In this document: one piece after another, positions 48,251 through 61,600 of the stretch | Numbering within the stretch: position 1 is the stretch's first letter | How the letters are laid out: each line of letters opens with the position of its first letter | DNA from: Desmodus rotundus | Taxonomy: Eukaryota; Chordata; Mammalia; Chiroptera; Phyllostomidae | Direction of reading: 5' to 3' | Length of the DNA stretch: 64,000 bases | Assembly: GCF_022682495.2 (NCBI RefSeq) | Contig: NC_071389.1 | Span: forward strand, 57,806,239 to 57,870,238 | The notes under the pieces: generated by a model | What the model saw: the letters and a program-made list of their open reading frames with translations, nothing else | Told to the model about the DNA's origin: nothing | Databases searched by the model: none | Program-made: the position numbers and the translations under genes

Positions 48251-51200
48251 GTTAACACTTTTCTCAATGACTAAACCTCATCCCTAATTTCTAAGAATTA
48301 TTAGAAGTTGTAGATTTATTGTGTGAGTTTCTCTGGCAATTTTTTCATTATAGATTTTCCCTCTCCAAAAGGCTGCTTTATTGATGATATTACTTTTCTC
48401 TTGCATTTATTTCTACCTTCATCAGGAAAAATTGAACTGCTCTGAGCTGTTTTGTGGTTTTAGAAGTCTGTATGGATAAATGGGAAATGCGGCAAGGGAG
48501 GGGCGGAAGGCCCTCTGTTATGGCTAGCTCTTGCCCAGAATGCACATCCTATCTTGCTTTTATGTGCTGCTCTTGCTACTGTTGCTACAGAGAAACAATG
48601 TAACTGTATATCAGGATAGTCTATGTCAGATTGTCTGAGAGGAACTGAGTGCTGAGCTCATAATTTTGTAACCTAAGGAGCTAGAGAAACCTGGAAAAAT
48701 CACAGCAAGGCTGCTGCACACTTGACAGGCAGAATGGCTGTGCCATGCTAAGTCCTTGGCCAGGAAGGAGGCCACTTCAGGATGTTTTGACAGATCAATT
48801 TGAGGCCACTTATAAACTAGTTCTCTCAATTCAAGGTAAAGGCAAATGACCAAGATCTTTACAATTTTGAAAGAAGACAGATGTGCCTTTATTTCTTTTT
48901 CCTTAGTCCAATGGGAAATGCGAAGTATAAGCAATCATGCTGTCATATGTTTAAGCAGCCAGTTGCTCTTTCTGCAATCTTTGATGGGCTTTTACCTAAA
49001 ACAATCAGAAGACTGTTCCTACATGGAGTGAAAAAGTAGTAAGGCATCTATGACTTAAACCAGCCCACAGATAAGTCTTAATTTTTGTCAAAATGATTTT
49101 GATGTGAAGTAATTCTAGTTTAAGTACATATACCTAGAGTTTACCAAAAATCCATCTAATTTATTATGTAATTACTCTCTTTCTCGCTTTGAGTTGTTTA
49201 CTCTGGCATTATAGCAAGGGTGAGACTTATGGATATATGACATTAATTTGTTTTGAAAATGTGTGAGGTTTAAAAATATAAAAATCCAGCAACAAGCTAA
49301 CATCAGAAAATCATTATGAAGTGTTATAGCAAAAATGATTTAGAAGATATCTTTCCTCACAAAAGAGCTAGAGGAAAAGAAAATGATCAATATTCAAACT
49401 TTACGTCAAAGTTCTTACAGATCACATGAAATATGGACTTGCGATAGTTTTGTTCTTAGACAAGGCAGAGATTTGTGGACATATCTAAAGTATCCTTAAG
49501 AAGTGCAGCTTACTCTCATATAGTTATAAAACACTTACATTTCTTCATAAATCTAAGCACATCAGTTGTCAGGATGTCTGTGCTCTGTGGGTTTTCAGGT
49601 TTGTTCCCTTTAAAAGCTAGAAAAGAAGATAGGAACTATGAGAATTCTTAAAGCAACAAAAAAGTCTCTCTGTGTTTTCTTTTGAGGCGAAAGGTAATTT
49701 GTTAAGAAACCTCCTTGACAGGATGATGGAACATACTTCTTTTGTTTTTTTCCCACCACGTAGAGCCATGAGAATCAAATGAAAGCTAGGCTTACTGTAA
49801 CCCATTGACTGACAATTAGATTTTAAAACCCCAGGAAATAGGATCTCATAATGGTACCTAACGGGATTCTGAAATAAAGTCTACCGCTCTCAGGTATCAT
49901 CAGGTAGAGAAATTAAAAGAAAAGCACAGAAACCCAATTATTGCTAGAATCAGCTCACAAAGTCCGTTGTTGAAGCTAGGAGATTCTTTAACTCCATGGC
50001 AATAGTGCATATTTTTGGTTTCCATTATCATTAGAAAATAATATGTCTTATAAAATTAATAAATGTGAATCAAATTTGGCATTTCTTACACATGAAACTC
50101 TTTTGAGGTATATTCTATATATCTCACAAAACAGGGTAATTTTAGTAAGATATTTAGCCAAAGAAATTTGATTCAATAGTAAATATCTTGAATGCGATGG
50201 CTTAATAATTGCACTGCTGTATCATAATTTCATATGGAGAAGTATTTAGGACACGCCTTATTTTCATATATCATACCATGTTGCACTGAATGAGACAATA
50301 CTTAGATATTGATCAAACAGTGCTGAAATCAGTCATTGGAAGTAAAACTTAAGTATTCAATTATAACAACAATGTAAATGTAAATAATAAAAATCATGGT
50401 TTATTTTACCGTTAAATTTAACACTATGACAGCAATAGATATAGATGTCTGACTTTTGTTTGATTTAAAATTTGCCCATAAAAATGTCAATTTCTGAATT
50501 TTCTCAGAGTCCATTATTAACAACAATCTAAAAATTAATCAGGGTGAAAAATGTATTTTGGGAGGACATAAATCAGCCACTCTTAAAGATGCAAAAATTT
50601 TAGTTAGCAGCTAATTATTCTAAAATTTTTAAATGTATTTTTAAGTGATAGTAACTTTATTAAACATTCTATTTTAATAATACATACCCATTGTTTCCGT
50701 TTTGGAGCTGGCAATAGTCAATGGCAACAAAAAGCCTATTCTTCCTATGAAGGAAAGGGCCAGCCTGAACCCTGACAGACGTACAGGAGTGTGCGCATGG
50801 AACTCTCAGGTAGCATCTCGCCCCTTGTGTCTGTCCAGGTTTGGTTTGTGCTTCGAAAGCTAGATTCTTCTTAGCTGCAGGAGGGCAGCTTTGGACAAAC
50901 TGCCTCTGAAGAAGTCCTCCTTATCTTTCATAGAAGCAAGTGGAGGTAAATAGAGAAGATAAAGAAAAACTCAGTGGATTTAGAAAAACCAAGTTGCACC
51001 CATGACACGTGCCCTAACTTTAAAATATAGATCATTTGAGCCTATTTAATTTCCAAGTTATTATTAATTCTTTATTCAAGAGACTAAAAATTAATGAGCT
51101 TTTGCTGATTTCTGGGAAGCAGAGAATTCAAAGAGATATGTTGCTGCAGATGTGAGAATAGAAAGTCAAAGGAATTAATTGAGACAATTTGGTTTGATTA

Positions 51201-51619
51201 TAAAAAGTCAGCAACATTTCACATAGAAAGAGATTGGCAAAATGTATCATAAAATTAAGATTATTAGACTTTATGTAAAGAAGTATTTTTTTACTTTCTT
51301 AATGCTAGGTGGTTAAAGCACATCAAATGTAAGTATGAGAAATAGTAAGTTTCATTAAATATCAGAAACAGTCAAGTTATTCTTTCTAGCAGAATAAAGG
51401 CATACCAAAACAAAAAGCATCATGCAAAGGGATTTTACACTGAAGTTAACACTCCGGCATTTGGTTTCTAAAATCATCATATTGATAACAAGAAGAACAA
51501 CTACTTATGAGAATTAATTAATTGAAAAGTAAGAGAGTGGGATAAAGGAGAAAAGCAAAGGTCAAACATAGGTGCAACCCCGTTATCATCTTTTTCTTTC
51601 AGCTTGGAAAATGAAGATA
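48251..51619. other. unique sequence, nothing recognised
   Basis: About 3.4 kb. A less AT-rich patch at 48480-48850 and another at 50700-50900, with CpG words such as GACAGACGTACAGGAGTGTG, are the only compositional changes. Frames there (for example 48626-48934 minus) have no domain I can identify. Confidence 0.4.
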
Positions 51620-51845
51620 TTAAGGCAATGGTGTCATGGTTTTGGACTCAGACAGACATGAGGTTGATTCCTGCCTTTGCTACTTATCCTGTAAGTGGTC
51701 ATTCCAAACCTCCTATTCGTCATTTGCAGAATGAGGTTCATAAGCAGTTGTATCATACAGTTGTTCTGAGGATAAAATTAGATAGTTCATTTGAAGTATT
51801 CAGTACAGTGCCTAGCACACAGTATACATTAAGTTAACGGTAACA
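51620..51845 (+). mobile_element. MIR SINE
   Basis: Near full length: TTTTGGACTCAGACAGACAT (51640-51659), GATTCCTGCCTTTGCTACTT, TCGTCATTTGCAGAATGAGG, and the terminal CAGTACAGTGCCTAGCACAC (51800-51819). The 77-codon frame here is chance. Confidence 0.88.
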
Positions 51846-54800
51846 ATTTTTATTAATAAGTCACAGGCACACATAATATTTTTTTAAAGATTCAGACTGC
51901 TGCTTGAGATCATAGTTTTTTGTTTGTTTATGTGTTCTGTTTTGTTTCTTGTGTGATGTTCCTGAAGATGTCCTGCTGGGGATTACATAAGTTATGAAAT
52001 CATTGCTTTCCACTGGCTAAACTAGTGTACTTGAGTCCTGGCACGGGGCTCTGCTCCTGCACAGAGGCATCTTTAGCTGCCCCCCCTAGTGGGCTACATA
52101 TGCCCGGACAGGTAGCTCTTCTTAAATTCACACAACAGGTATGTATTGTCTCAGTTCAGATCACATTATCCTTTCCACCATAGAAGTGCAGTAATATTTT
52201 GTAGCTATTTTGTAGCCCCATAAATAGCTCTACATCTTAGATAAAAGGAGTCAGTCACCCCATTTCTGCTTAATGAATTACAATGGATCCCTGTGTAGGG
52301 CTTAAAATTCCTAGAGTTACACAGCTGAGACTTCAGCTTCCCCTTAAATTATTTATTTTTGTGGTTCTCAATCAGCATTTCCTCGATCACATTGCTATTG
52401 TATAGAACAATGCATACTGAAATTGGTTTTTAATATTTCTGTCTTTTCTTCAGTCTTTGTGGTTAACATGAAACCTGGGTTATCCATGGAATAGGAACAG
52501 AGTCATCAGGAAGTAATCAGATGATGTCAGAAAGTTTAGAACTTTTGATGCAACCATCTGCTTAATTCCAAAGCCATTGATGGTTTATTATTTGTGTGAG
52601 GAATAGCAAAGGGTCTGATATTTTATCCTACTTGGAAATTACACAGTTAATCTGCCCTCCTTTCAAGGAGGCTGGGGAAAGACACAAGATTTCTAGGTCA
52701 GAGACAAAAGACCTTTCATTATTCACAGCAAAAGAAGTAACAAGATTAACAGCATTTTTTTGGTGTGCTAGTTATTTTAGCCCCAGTTCTCACAGGGAAA
52801 TTTGTAAAGGGACAGGTGGTGCCTCACTTACAGAGGGTTTCATTACAGGAGAAAAATAGTAAGCACAGGGAACCCAAATCTTTTATAATGGTCAGTAAGA
52901 ATGGCTGTCCTCGCTTTGCGCCCGAGGAAGACAGTATTACCATTATCTAAGGCTGTTCTTTACACAAACATCCTTGAAAAGATAATGCAAACAAAGGGCA
53001 GTCAGTGCTTCTGTTTGCAAGACCTGAGGAACAAGAGATCATCTCCCTGTCACAGGGAGATTGGAAGACTTCTCCAGGGGAAATATGACTTTTGTCTCTT
53101 AGATGTAGAGATTATTGTGTAAAGTTGAGTAAAATTTGATTTTAATAAGGATTAGCAATCTTTCTGAAAATAAATTCAAAGTGTTCATATATTCTTGCAG
53201 AGAAGAGAATGCAAGGCAATTGTTCCTAGGACAACAGGCCAGGAACCTGAAATTCTAAGCAAGCTCAACTCTCCCCCGCCCTTTATCCTCTGTCCCCTTG
53301 AATAGGTAATAAAATAGTAGTTTGCATGTAGCTTTTAGCATGGGTATTATGGAGCTAATTACTCCTTGGCCATTCTTTTTTAAAAGAATCATGTTTAAAA
53401 CTTAAGAATTTTAATATAGTTCAAGTGATTGCCAAGAAGATGATGTTTTGAAATGAAGAAGACAAAAGCAAAATTTATCAGTTAATCTCCACAGTAAAAA
53501 GATGACAAATATAAAATAAAAAGACAAATGAGATAATTATAACTAAATAATTTAAAATTAAATGTTTTTTAAACAAAATGTAAGTGAAAAATAGATCCTC
53601 ATCCTCTAATAAGTAGGGGAATAAAATTAATGATGCTGTAACACATGAGTTATTAAATTCCTTCCTTTTATCAGACTTCAACAAGAAAAAAATGAAGAAA
53701 AGTGTAAACAATTAAGAAATACTGAAGAATGCAACAAGAAATGCCATTGTTCTCTTCTTTACCAAGCCAGTGTGGGAAAAGTTGAAAACCCTTTAGAAGA
53801 AGCAGACTTCCGGGACTTGAACTCCTGAGCGCTAGGAAGTGATGACGAGCATCCACAATGAACCTTTGTCTTTTCAGCATCATGAGGAAGGTAATAGGCA
53901 TCAGATGACTAGGAAAGAATAGTGTTTGCAATAGAAAACATTTGAAAAGGACGGTGAACAATGAAAGGACAAGTGGAACACTCTTCCGGTACAGGGAAGA
54001 AAAAATGAAAGACACACTTGATGACAAAAAGGTAACTTGGAGAAAGTGACCCCTCAACTTAGAGTATGGAATAGGCCCCAAGTTAATCATTTTAATTAAA
54101 AAAAAATAAATCAGAACTGGAAAAGCTGAAAGTACTTTAAATTTTGATAGATTTTTAAAATTATAAAATAATTAAACACAATTTCACAACCAATAATTTT
54201 AAAAGGGGAAAATTATAAGACATTAGTAAAAATTGATTTTGATAGTATATCTATAAATAAACTTAAAAATAAAGAGTTGTCATTCTCTTTAAAGACTCCA
54301 GCTCATGTGGGTGAAAATATAATTATGTGTCCAAAAAACTAATGCAGGGGGCACATAACAAAATAAAATCTTTAAAATGACATATAATAATAATGATAGC
54401 ATAAGGAAAGCTTAAGTCCAGAAAGACATTTTTTGCCATAGGAAGAAGGCCACCAAAACTTTGCTCATTCAGCTCAACAAGCCTGTCTGAGACTCTGCCA
54501 GTGAAGAGGTGGCGCTCATTCACACTGCCCAGGGAGGCTAACTGTTTGATATCAGACAGTTTGTAAGAAAGGACCTGAAATGCTGGTGGTTTGATATCAG
54601 CTATAGTGGGAGTACTTCTAACATGGAAATCAACAAATGATACAGATCAGGATGATTTTTCTCCAGCAGTTTTTGTCTTTCTCACTAGCCACCATGGCAG
54701 TTACTACAAGGGAGGCCTGTTGTGGGCAGAGTCTGCAATATTAACAAGCGACAAAGTTAAGGCTAAAGTTCACCTTTTTCTTCAGTCTTCTCTAATCAGA

Positions 54801-55002
54801 ACCAAAATTTAAACTTGGAAAAGATAAACTTACTTTGTTAAACAGTGAATTACAATAAAAAATAAAGCTTTTCCAACCTGGAATTATAAAATACATTATT
54901 TTTCTCAATTGTATAAACAATGAATTTTCATTATTATAAAACAAAAAATTAAAAAATGTAAAACATCTATAATTCTATAACCAAGAAGTAAATATTATTA
55001 AT
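51846..55002. other. unique sequence, nothing recognised
   Basis: About 3.2 kb. The longest frame, 139 codons at 53671-54090 on the minus strand, is hydrophobic and low in complexity, with no domain or promoter context; I regard it as chance. A 12-bp word GTTTGATATCAG recurs about 45 bp apart near 54543 and 54589. Confidence 0.4.
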
Positions 55003-55025
55003 ACTTGAATGTATGACATTCAAGT
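55003..55025. repeat. 10-bp perfect inverted repeat at the 5S insertion site
   Basis: ACTTGAATGT (55003-55012) and ACATTCAAGT (55016-55025) are reverse complements with a 3-bp loop. The right arm is part of the duplicated target of the 5S insertion. Confidence 0.9.
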
Positions 55026-55028
55026 CCT

Positions 55029-55119
55029 GTCTATGGCCATACCACCCTGAATGCGCCCGATCATGTCTGGTCTCAGAAGCTAAGCAGGGTCAGGCCTGGT
55101 TAGTACTTGGATGGGAGAC
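55029..55119 (+). pseudogene. 5S rRNA retropseudogene, 3'-truncated
   Basis: 91 nt match the first three quarters of mammalian 5S rRNA, from GTCTATGGCCATACCACCCT to TTAGTACTTGGATGGGAGAC. They include the A-box-like AGCTAAGCAGGGTCAGGCCT internal control region with a few substitutions (CpG to TpG/CpA). The terminal about 30 nt are missing and there is no poly-A. The 12-bp word GACATTCAAGTC flanks it at 55015-55026 and 55117-55128 as a target duplication. It is therefore a reverse-transcribed insertion, not part of a 5S array, and is non-functional. Confidence 0.95.
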
Positions 55120-55128
55120 ATTCAAGTC

Positions 55129-55935
55129 TTAAAAAATAAAGTATATTTTTATGTATTCTATTTGGGAACCTGCTTTTTATATACATTTAGCTGCATAGTA
55201 TTTTACTGTGATCATACTTCATTATGACCCCTGTAACCATGCCTTTGTAATTGGCTACTTAGAATATTCAGAATCTTTACTTCTTACATCTGAGTACAAG
55301 AATGCTTTTCTCCCCATACCTGCCTGGTATGGACTATTGGTATTTTTAGGAAGTGGGTCAAACAGTCAGCATCTGTGAAGGTTTCCTGAGTCTGAGGCCA
55401 GGCATACTCTACCACTGAAAGCTGTTTGTCCCCAGCAGTGATATTGCATGCACCCAGGTCCAAAATTGTCCATCTGAGGTCCGTTAGAAGATAAGTTTGA
55501 AATGCCCCCCAGATGCTTCAAATGATCTAGAATGTTCTCCCCCCTCTTCAACAGCATTATATTTTCAGTACAGTTCATCTCTAGATGAGACAGGCTCTCC
55601 GGCTTTATCTCTGCAGTCAGTCTCAAGCTCATCAGGTACTGAACAAATCTTTGGCAGTAGGTATAGCCAGCATCGTTACCTATCTTTTGTAAGTTGCTTA
55701 AGGTGTTCATGTTTACTGGTGGGCACAGACATTTCCCAAAATGTGTACTGATCTTACAAACTTAACCCTTGCATGTTTTACAGAAGCTGCATTAATGTTT
55801 CCTTCATCCTGTACTTGTATAATTGGCTTTGGGGGACCTTTGCAGGGTCCTTGGTTCACTCCTGTTAAACTTCACCTTATAATACAGGCTGAAAAAGGTG
55901 AAGGGATTAAGATGTACAAATTGGCAATCACAAAA
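55129..55935. other. unique sequence with an unexplained minus-strand frame
   Basis: A 114-codon frame lies at 55366-55710 on the minus strand, starting MNTLSNLQKIGNDAGYTYCQ. It has mixed, non-repetitive composition, unlike most chance frames here. I recognise no family. No poly-A tail, introns or splice sites were identified around it. It may be a fragment of an old pseudogene or a chance frame. Confidence 0.3.
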
Positions 55936-56130
55936 TAGTCATGGGGAGGTAAAGTACTAAATGATATTGTAATAACTATGTATGGTGCCAGTAGGACACT
56001 AGATTTATCAAAAGGAACCACTTCATAAGGCATATAAAGGTCTAATAACTATGTTGTACACCTGAAACTAATATAATACTGTATGTAACCTGTAATTGAA
56101 AAATATAAAAATAAAATAACATTGGAAAAA
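55936..56130 (+). mobile_element. L1 3'UTR end, 5'-truncated
   Basis: It matches the common mammalian L1 3' end: ATTGTAATAACTATGTATGG (55967-55986), then TATGTTGTACACCTGAAACT (56051-56070), CTAATATAATACTG and an A-rich tail. About 195 bp; a dead-on-arrival copy. Confidence 0.92.
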
Positions 56131-58239
56131 ATATAGGCTGAAGAAACCCAAAATGAAGTTGGTAATATATATATTTTCATATTTATCCAGAATTAATAAC
56201 CTACTAAAATCCATAAAGTGATATATATAGTTCACACAAAAAAATGGAAATACATATATAATTCTCTAAAACAATGCTGGTCCATGGACCATGTGTTACT
56301 TGACCACAAGACGGACACTGAAATTGAGAGCAAGTATTTAGAGCCTTTTATAACAATGACATGTATATGATGCCTAATTCAGTATGTGTTTTTTGGCAGT
56401 TTAATGTCATAACAAAAAGTTAGGGCTTGTAAAAACATAAATAATGCCTGCTATGATTTGTTTTGGGGTCCTTGTTATGATGTTCCTTTGATATCTGTGT
56501 CATTTACAGACTTGGTGAGAATACCCTCTGAATATTCATCAGATATATTAATGAAACATAATGACTTAGCCAAGTCAAATAACGCCCATGATAAATTGCT
56601 AGAAATCTTGTGCATTGACATTAATTTCTAATGAGCATTTTAGGAATATTTTATTTAGCTAGTTTTTAGTCTATACCCTCCCCAAATTTTCCATCAGTAT
56701 ATGATGAAAAAAGTCAATACAGAGCTGAAATTACACTTCCACTTATCCCAGGTCTTCTAAATTGCCTGATATTCTCCTTCTGGATATTTATCATAATAAA
56801 GTGTAGTCATACTGAGTTTGAGATGAGTTTTTCTTCAAAATTATTTTCTGGGCATTCACATGCCATTCTTTGAGTAATTTATTTTACATTTCTTATAATA
56901 TTTGGCTTCTTCAAATTCTTATTGTATTCATAATAGGTCCACCTACTTTAAGATTCACTATAATTTTTGGAACGTGTGTGTGTGTGTGTTTCACACTCAT
57001 CCATTTATTACCTCCGTAGAATTAGTGATTATGCCTTTGTAGCCTCTTACCTGAAGATTTCTAGACAAACTAAAGTGTTCTAGACCCAGAATCGATAGGA
57101 AATACATATTTTATGTTTTCATAAATGTGTTGATCACAATAAAACACTTAGTTATCTTTCCCACTGGACTCTAGGGAGAGGAGATTTTGGCCTCATGGTT
57201 TATTTCAGACACTGCGCAGCCTCCGTCTTTCTGAAAATCCTTTATCATTGACGATCCTGGCAACTGTCCTTGCGGCCAGACTATTCTCTCTTTCCTTGAG
57301 GAAAATCTTATTTTTAGTATGTGTAAAAAAGAAAAGGGGGAATGACCCACTAATGTATTATTTTAATATTAATGAATAGGAGGATGTGATGCAAAAGGAC
57401 ACTTAAAGTGGTACTTAGTTTCCCAATACAATACATAGCCAGCACTGGTTTAAAGAGAAAGGAAAATCAAGTGGGTTTGGATTCTCCAAAATTACTAAAG
57501 GTTAAACTGTTGCACTGACTTCATGACACCGAACAATTTAATAATTTAGGAGTCCATTTTGAGAAACCCAGTAAGACTTTATAGTGTAATTTGGGAAGTA
57601 CTGACAGCTTTAGAATCAATTGTAGAAACTTGCACTTGATAGATGTTGACAACCAGTATTTAGATATCAGGTATCTGTCACACCAAATGCCTGAAGCTGA
57701 AGCTGGCATTTTTTGATGGAACAGGCAGCATCTGAACACAACAGCCATACCTGGGATATCATATATATGGCAGAGGTATAGTGTAACATATTAATTATGG
57801 GAACTTTTATTTGCTAAAGAAAATGGAGTGTTTATAGTTATTATTTTAAAATATTGTATTTATAAAAATTTGACCCTAGGTAGTCTGTTAAACTGGAAAA
57901 CTGACTAGCCTTAGGCTTGTTATGATATTAATAATATCTAGAACATTACTCCAATATACAAGAAGAATTGATTTAATTTCTAAAGAGAAATTAAGTGTTA
58001 TTATGCTATGAGTACAGTCTAAGCTAGCATTAATGAAGCAAAACGTTAGTTAGGAATGTTCTATATATTAAAAATGTTTGAATAAAGGATGTGACATATT
58101 TAAAAAGGTCGACTTGAAAATATTTACACACTGACTCATAAATATTTTAAAACGATGACTGGCACTGTTCACTTGTATGTTTTATGTTATGTTTGTATTC
58201 TAGTATTTTTTACATTACAAAATTTGAAATTATTTTCAG
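56131..58239. other. AT-rich unique sequence with a (GT)n
   Basis: A GT dinucleotide run lies at about 56975-56990. A less AT-rich stretch at 57170-57290 is unassigned. No gene recognised. Confidence 0.45.
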
Positions 58240-58830
58240 TTGTTTTTTCAGGAAATCCTGACTGACAGTTACCCTCATCTCAGCTTCCTCCCATTGTCCA
58301 CTCTTTGTCCCTGTTTGCTTCATTGATGCCAGAGAGCCTTCTAAATTGCAAATTAAATCATCTAACTCCTTTGCTTTTAAGCTTTGACAACAACCCATGT
58401 CCCACGTGGTTAAATCCAATGCCTTAGTATTACAGCTCACAGGCCACCCTACTGTTTCTCTGCGCTGGACTTAGACTACTTCTTCCTGATGCAATCTATT
58501 CAATGGCAACAAAATGCATAACCTTCAGAGCCTTCAGCATGCTTGGAACTTATGTGGCCACATACATTGGTACATGCCGTTATCTCTGCTGTGAATGTCC
58601 CTTACAAACCTCACCTTGTAGGAAAGTCCAATTTCTTCTTCGGAGCATATACCACGACCTTGAAAGTGAAGCCTTCTTTGGTTTCTTCTCCCACTTGAAA
58701 GTAGAATTAAAGATTTACTGTTCTCATCACCCTGAACTACCACAAAATTCTCTTTCCCTGGTTGTATATACAATTTTTCAATAATCAGAGCAATACAGAA
58801 AGTATAAATCTTACAGGGTCTTAAATTATT
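58240..58830 (+). mobile_element. probable LINE-2 fragment
   Basis: Plus-strand L2-like texture: AAATCCAATGCCTTAGTATT, TCAGAGCCTTCAGCATGCTT (58526-58545) and the following C/T-rich part resemble the 'cagggcctttgcacttgct' section of L2 after heavy decay. The two overlapping frames here are chance. Confidence 0.5.
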
Positions 58831-59219
58831 CATTTCAAAGAAATTCATTAGCTTCATTTTACATTTATTGTGTAAAGATTTTACTAGTTGATCACTGATA
58901 GAAATGGTTTTCCTAAATTAGCACTATTTTTAAGTGACAGGGGAGCCTGCTTGTCTCCACTAATGTACCAGCCGAGAGTTCCATTGGGCTGGAAAACCAC
59001 TGTGGATAGTTTATATCTTCTTCCCCTAAAATAGCTGGACTTCACCTTATATACAGGAGATACTCAGTAGCTACTTTTTGTGTTTGTTAGCCTCCAGAGC
59101 TCCCTGACATTTTGGTGGCACTCAAAGGTGAAGGTTTTCTCTCCTATAATTATTTTGAGTCTCTGGTGTTCTTTCATCATTTTTCCTATTTCTTTTGGTT
59201 TATTTTAACCACAGAACTA
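58831..59219. other. unique sequence
   Basis: Nothing recognised. Confidence 0.4.
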
Positions 59220-59432
59220 CTTTTTAAGATTTGATTTATTTATTTTTAGAGAGAGAGGAAGGGAAGAAGAGAAGCATTGATGTGAGAGAGAAACATCGAT
59301 GAGTTACCTCTCCAATACTCCTGGACCAGGGGCTCAATCTGCAACCCAGGCATGTGCCCTGACCTAGAACTGAACCAGTGACCCTTCAATTTGCAGGACC
59401 ATGCCCAGTCAACTTGCTGTGTTGGTCAGGAC
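59220..59432 (-). mobile_element. VES-type tRNA-derived bat SINE
   Basis: On the plus strand: TTTTTAAGATTTGATTTATT tail, TTTTAGAGAGAGAGGAAGGG, GTGAGAGAGAAACATCGATG (59282-59301), GCATGTGCCCTGACCTAGAA and a head ending GTTGGTCAGG. CCACAGAAC occurs on both sides (near 59209 and 59440) as a probable target duplication. Confidence 0.93.
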
Positions 59433-60119
59433 ATCCACCACAGAACATTCTTACTGTTGGCTACTGCTAATTCATATTCACGTTTAAGAAAAACGATTAG
59501 GCTTATATTAGAATTTGCACTAACTTGTCTCAAAAAGTATTAAGATTCAAGACAACTGGTCAAGCTCTTTTCTAGAAATAGAGTAACATAAAATGGAGGG
59601 TGGATAAAGGGTCAAGGTAGAGACTCCCTTAAATTATCAAAGTAGAAAAAATATTGATATATCAAATAATGGAAATTAATGGAGAGTGAATGTTTCCTTT
59701 TTCATTTGCATTATGCCCTGGCAGATGGGGGGTTCAGCATTTTCTTATAACCTTTTTTTGCCTTTCTTTTTCAAACCCTCTGAGTCAAGATGATATTTGG
59801 TTAAACATTATTGGATTACCTATATTGTCCAGTCTTTGGGCTTTCAAGTCTGTTCCCTAGACAGAACTGTGTGTATGTGTAGTTGTGACACTTTTCAGAA
59901 GGGGGCAGAAGGGAATAGCATAACTAGAAGACATCATTGGACTTTCTAGAAGAAATTCAGCGTGAACATCTAGATGTCTCAGATAACACACGGTGAGTGG
60001 CTTCTCTATGTCAGTCACTTCCTGGGCAGTGAGTATTCAGACACGTAATGGGATAAATACAGTCCTATCCTACCTAAGTGCAGATCACTCATGTGGAAAC
60101 AAATCTATGTAAACCAATA
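59433..60119. other. unique sequence
   Basis: Nothing recognised. Confidence 0.4.
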
Positions 60120-60690
60120 ATCATTGATCCACTCAACAACCACCATGATAAATTATATACACGGCACTACAGGGTCAATTAATTAATAACTAAGGAACAT
60201 TTTTTGAGAAGTTAACACTTGAGCTGAGTTGACGTTGCTGAGTCAGAGAGGTAAAGAATGATAGAGAGAACAGAAGACAAATGAAATATTGACCTTTCAT
60301 TGGAGACATACAGGAAGACACAAATGTGGGTGGTCATAGGGGAGAAGATAACATATAATGTAATAAGAAAAACATACTGGAGTCTGACTGTATGGACACT
60401 CTAATAGGAAGAAGGATTTTATCTCAACTTTTGGAGAGACATTGAAGATTTTAATTATTTTACTTCAGGTTATAGAGGAAAAATGTACAATTGGGTTGAA
60501 GCAGTGTGAGTGAATTTTAGTTTGGATGTTCGGAAGTGCCAGTGACACTCTGTGGGAGATTATAAGTAAGTGGCTCGACTCTATGAGTCTGGACTCAAGG
60601 AGTAGGACTGGAGCTCCAGGGTGGTTGGGAAGCTGTTTACTTGTGAGTAGTAGTTGAAGGCATTGGTTTAGATGAGGTCAGCAAAGAGAT
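60120..60690 (-). mobile_element. LINE-2 fragment
   Basis: Antisense L2 order: GAAGTTAACACTTGAGCTGA (60209-60228), a TTTTAGTTTGGATGTTCGGA part, then CTATGAGTCTGGACTCAAGG (60581-60600) and CATTGGTTTAGATGAGGTCA (60661-60680). These parallel the L2 RT-region phrases about 'tatacgagtctggagctcagg' and 'catgggactggatgagatca'. Confidence 0.7.
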
Positions 60691-61600
60691 TTATATCCTT
60701 TTATGAAAAAAATCTATATGTGGAAATTTATTTAAGGGAAATAATTATAAATCCAGAGAAACGTCTATGCTCAAAACTATTTATCACACTCTCAGAGACA
60801 ATTGTTGAGATATCTGCACAGCTGTTTTCTTAAGAACCGGTTGCCCAAATTCACAAGGGGGCATCTGTCTCCTTAACTGCCAAGTTTGTATATGGTTGAT
60901 CAACTAATGAAGTCAATCAGATTTCCTCCTTCTTGGAAAATTAAAATAGAGACCATGGAGGTTGAGAGTTGGGAGTAGAATTTATGTCAATAACTGAGTA
61001 GAGGAGAAAACATAAAACCAACTTCCTATGGAGAGCCTCAGAACTGTCCCAGTGTCAGACCTAACTGAAAACTTTGTTCAATTTTTCCTTGAATTTTAAA
61101 TCGCACATACATAAAATTTCCTTTCTTTTTGAATGCTTAAGCTGAGTCAATGTGGCTTCTGTTATTTGCTACCAAAGTAACAACTAAAAATACATTATTC
61201 ATTACAGATAAAATGTTGAAGAAAAATATCAAAATGTTCTAACAATAAAATATTTATACATATTACAGTGCATTGGCTAATCAAAATATTTTGAATTTAC
61301 TTCACATCATGTCTATGGAGAGCGTGTAATAACACACAGAAAATACTCATATTGCATAGTTATACAAAAACTAGAAGACTGAAAGAAACTGCTCATATCA
61401 CATAATGATAATTATTTTACAGCCTATAGTAAAGGACAAAGATCAAGTGCTGATAAAAACTGGAAAATTTATGGTAAATTTACCAAAAATTCATGGTAAA
61501 ACATCTACTTTCTAAGAAGACTTTAAAGACTTATGTTTATATTTAAATTTTTAGTAATTTGGTTGATTTCTGAATATGAAACCATGCTTACTATAAGAAT
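60691..61600. other. AT-rich unique sequence
   Basis: Nothing recognised. Confidence 0.4.

Noticed and set aside
53671..54090. 139-codon minus-strand frame
   Set aside because: It is rich in F, L and S from T/A-biased sequence, with no domain, splice or promoter context; it is best explained as chance.
55029..55119. A functional 5S rRNA gene
   Set aside because: The 3' quarter is missing, there are substitutions, no T-run terminator follows, and target duplications show retro-insertion.
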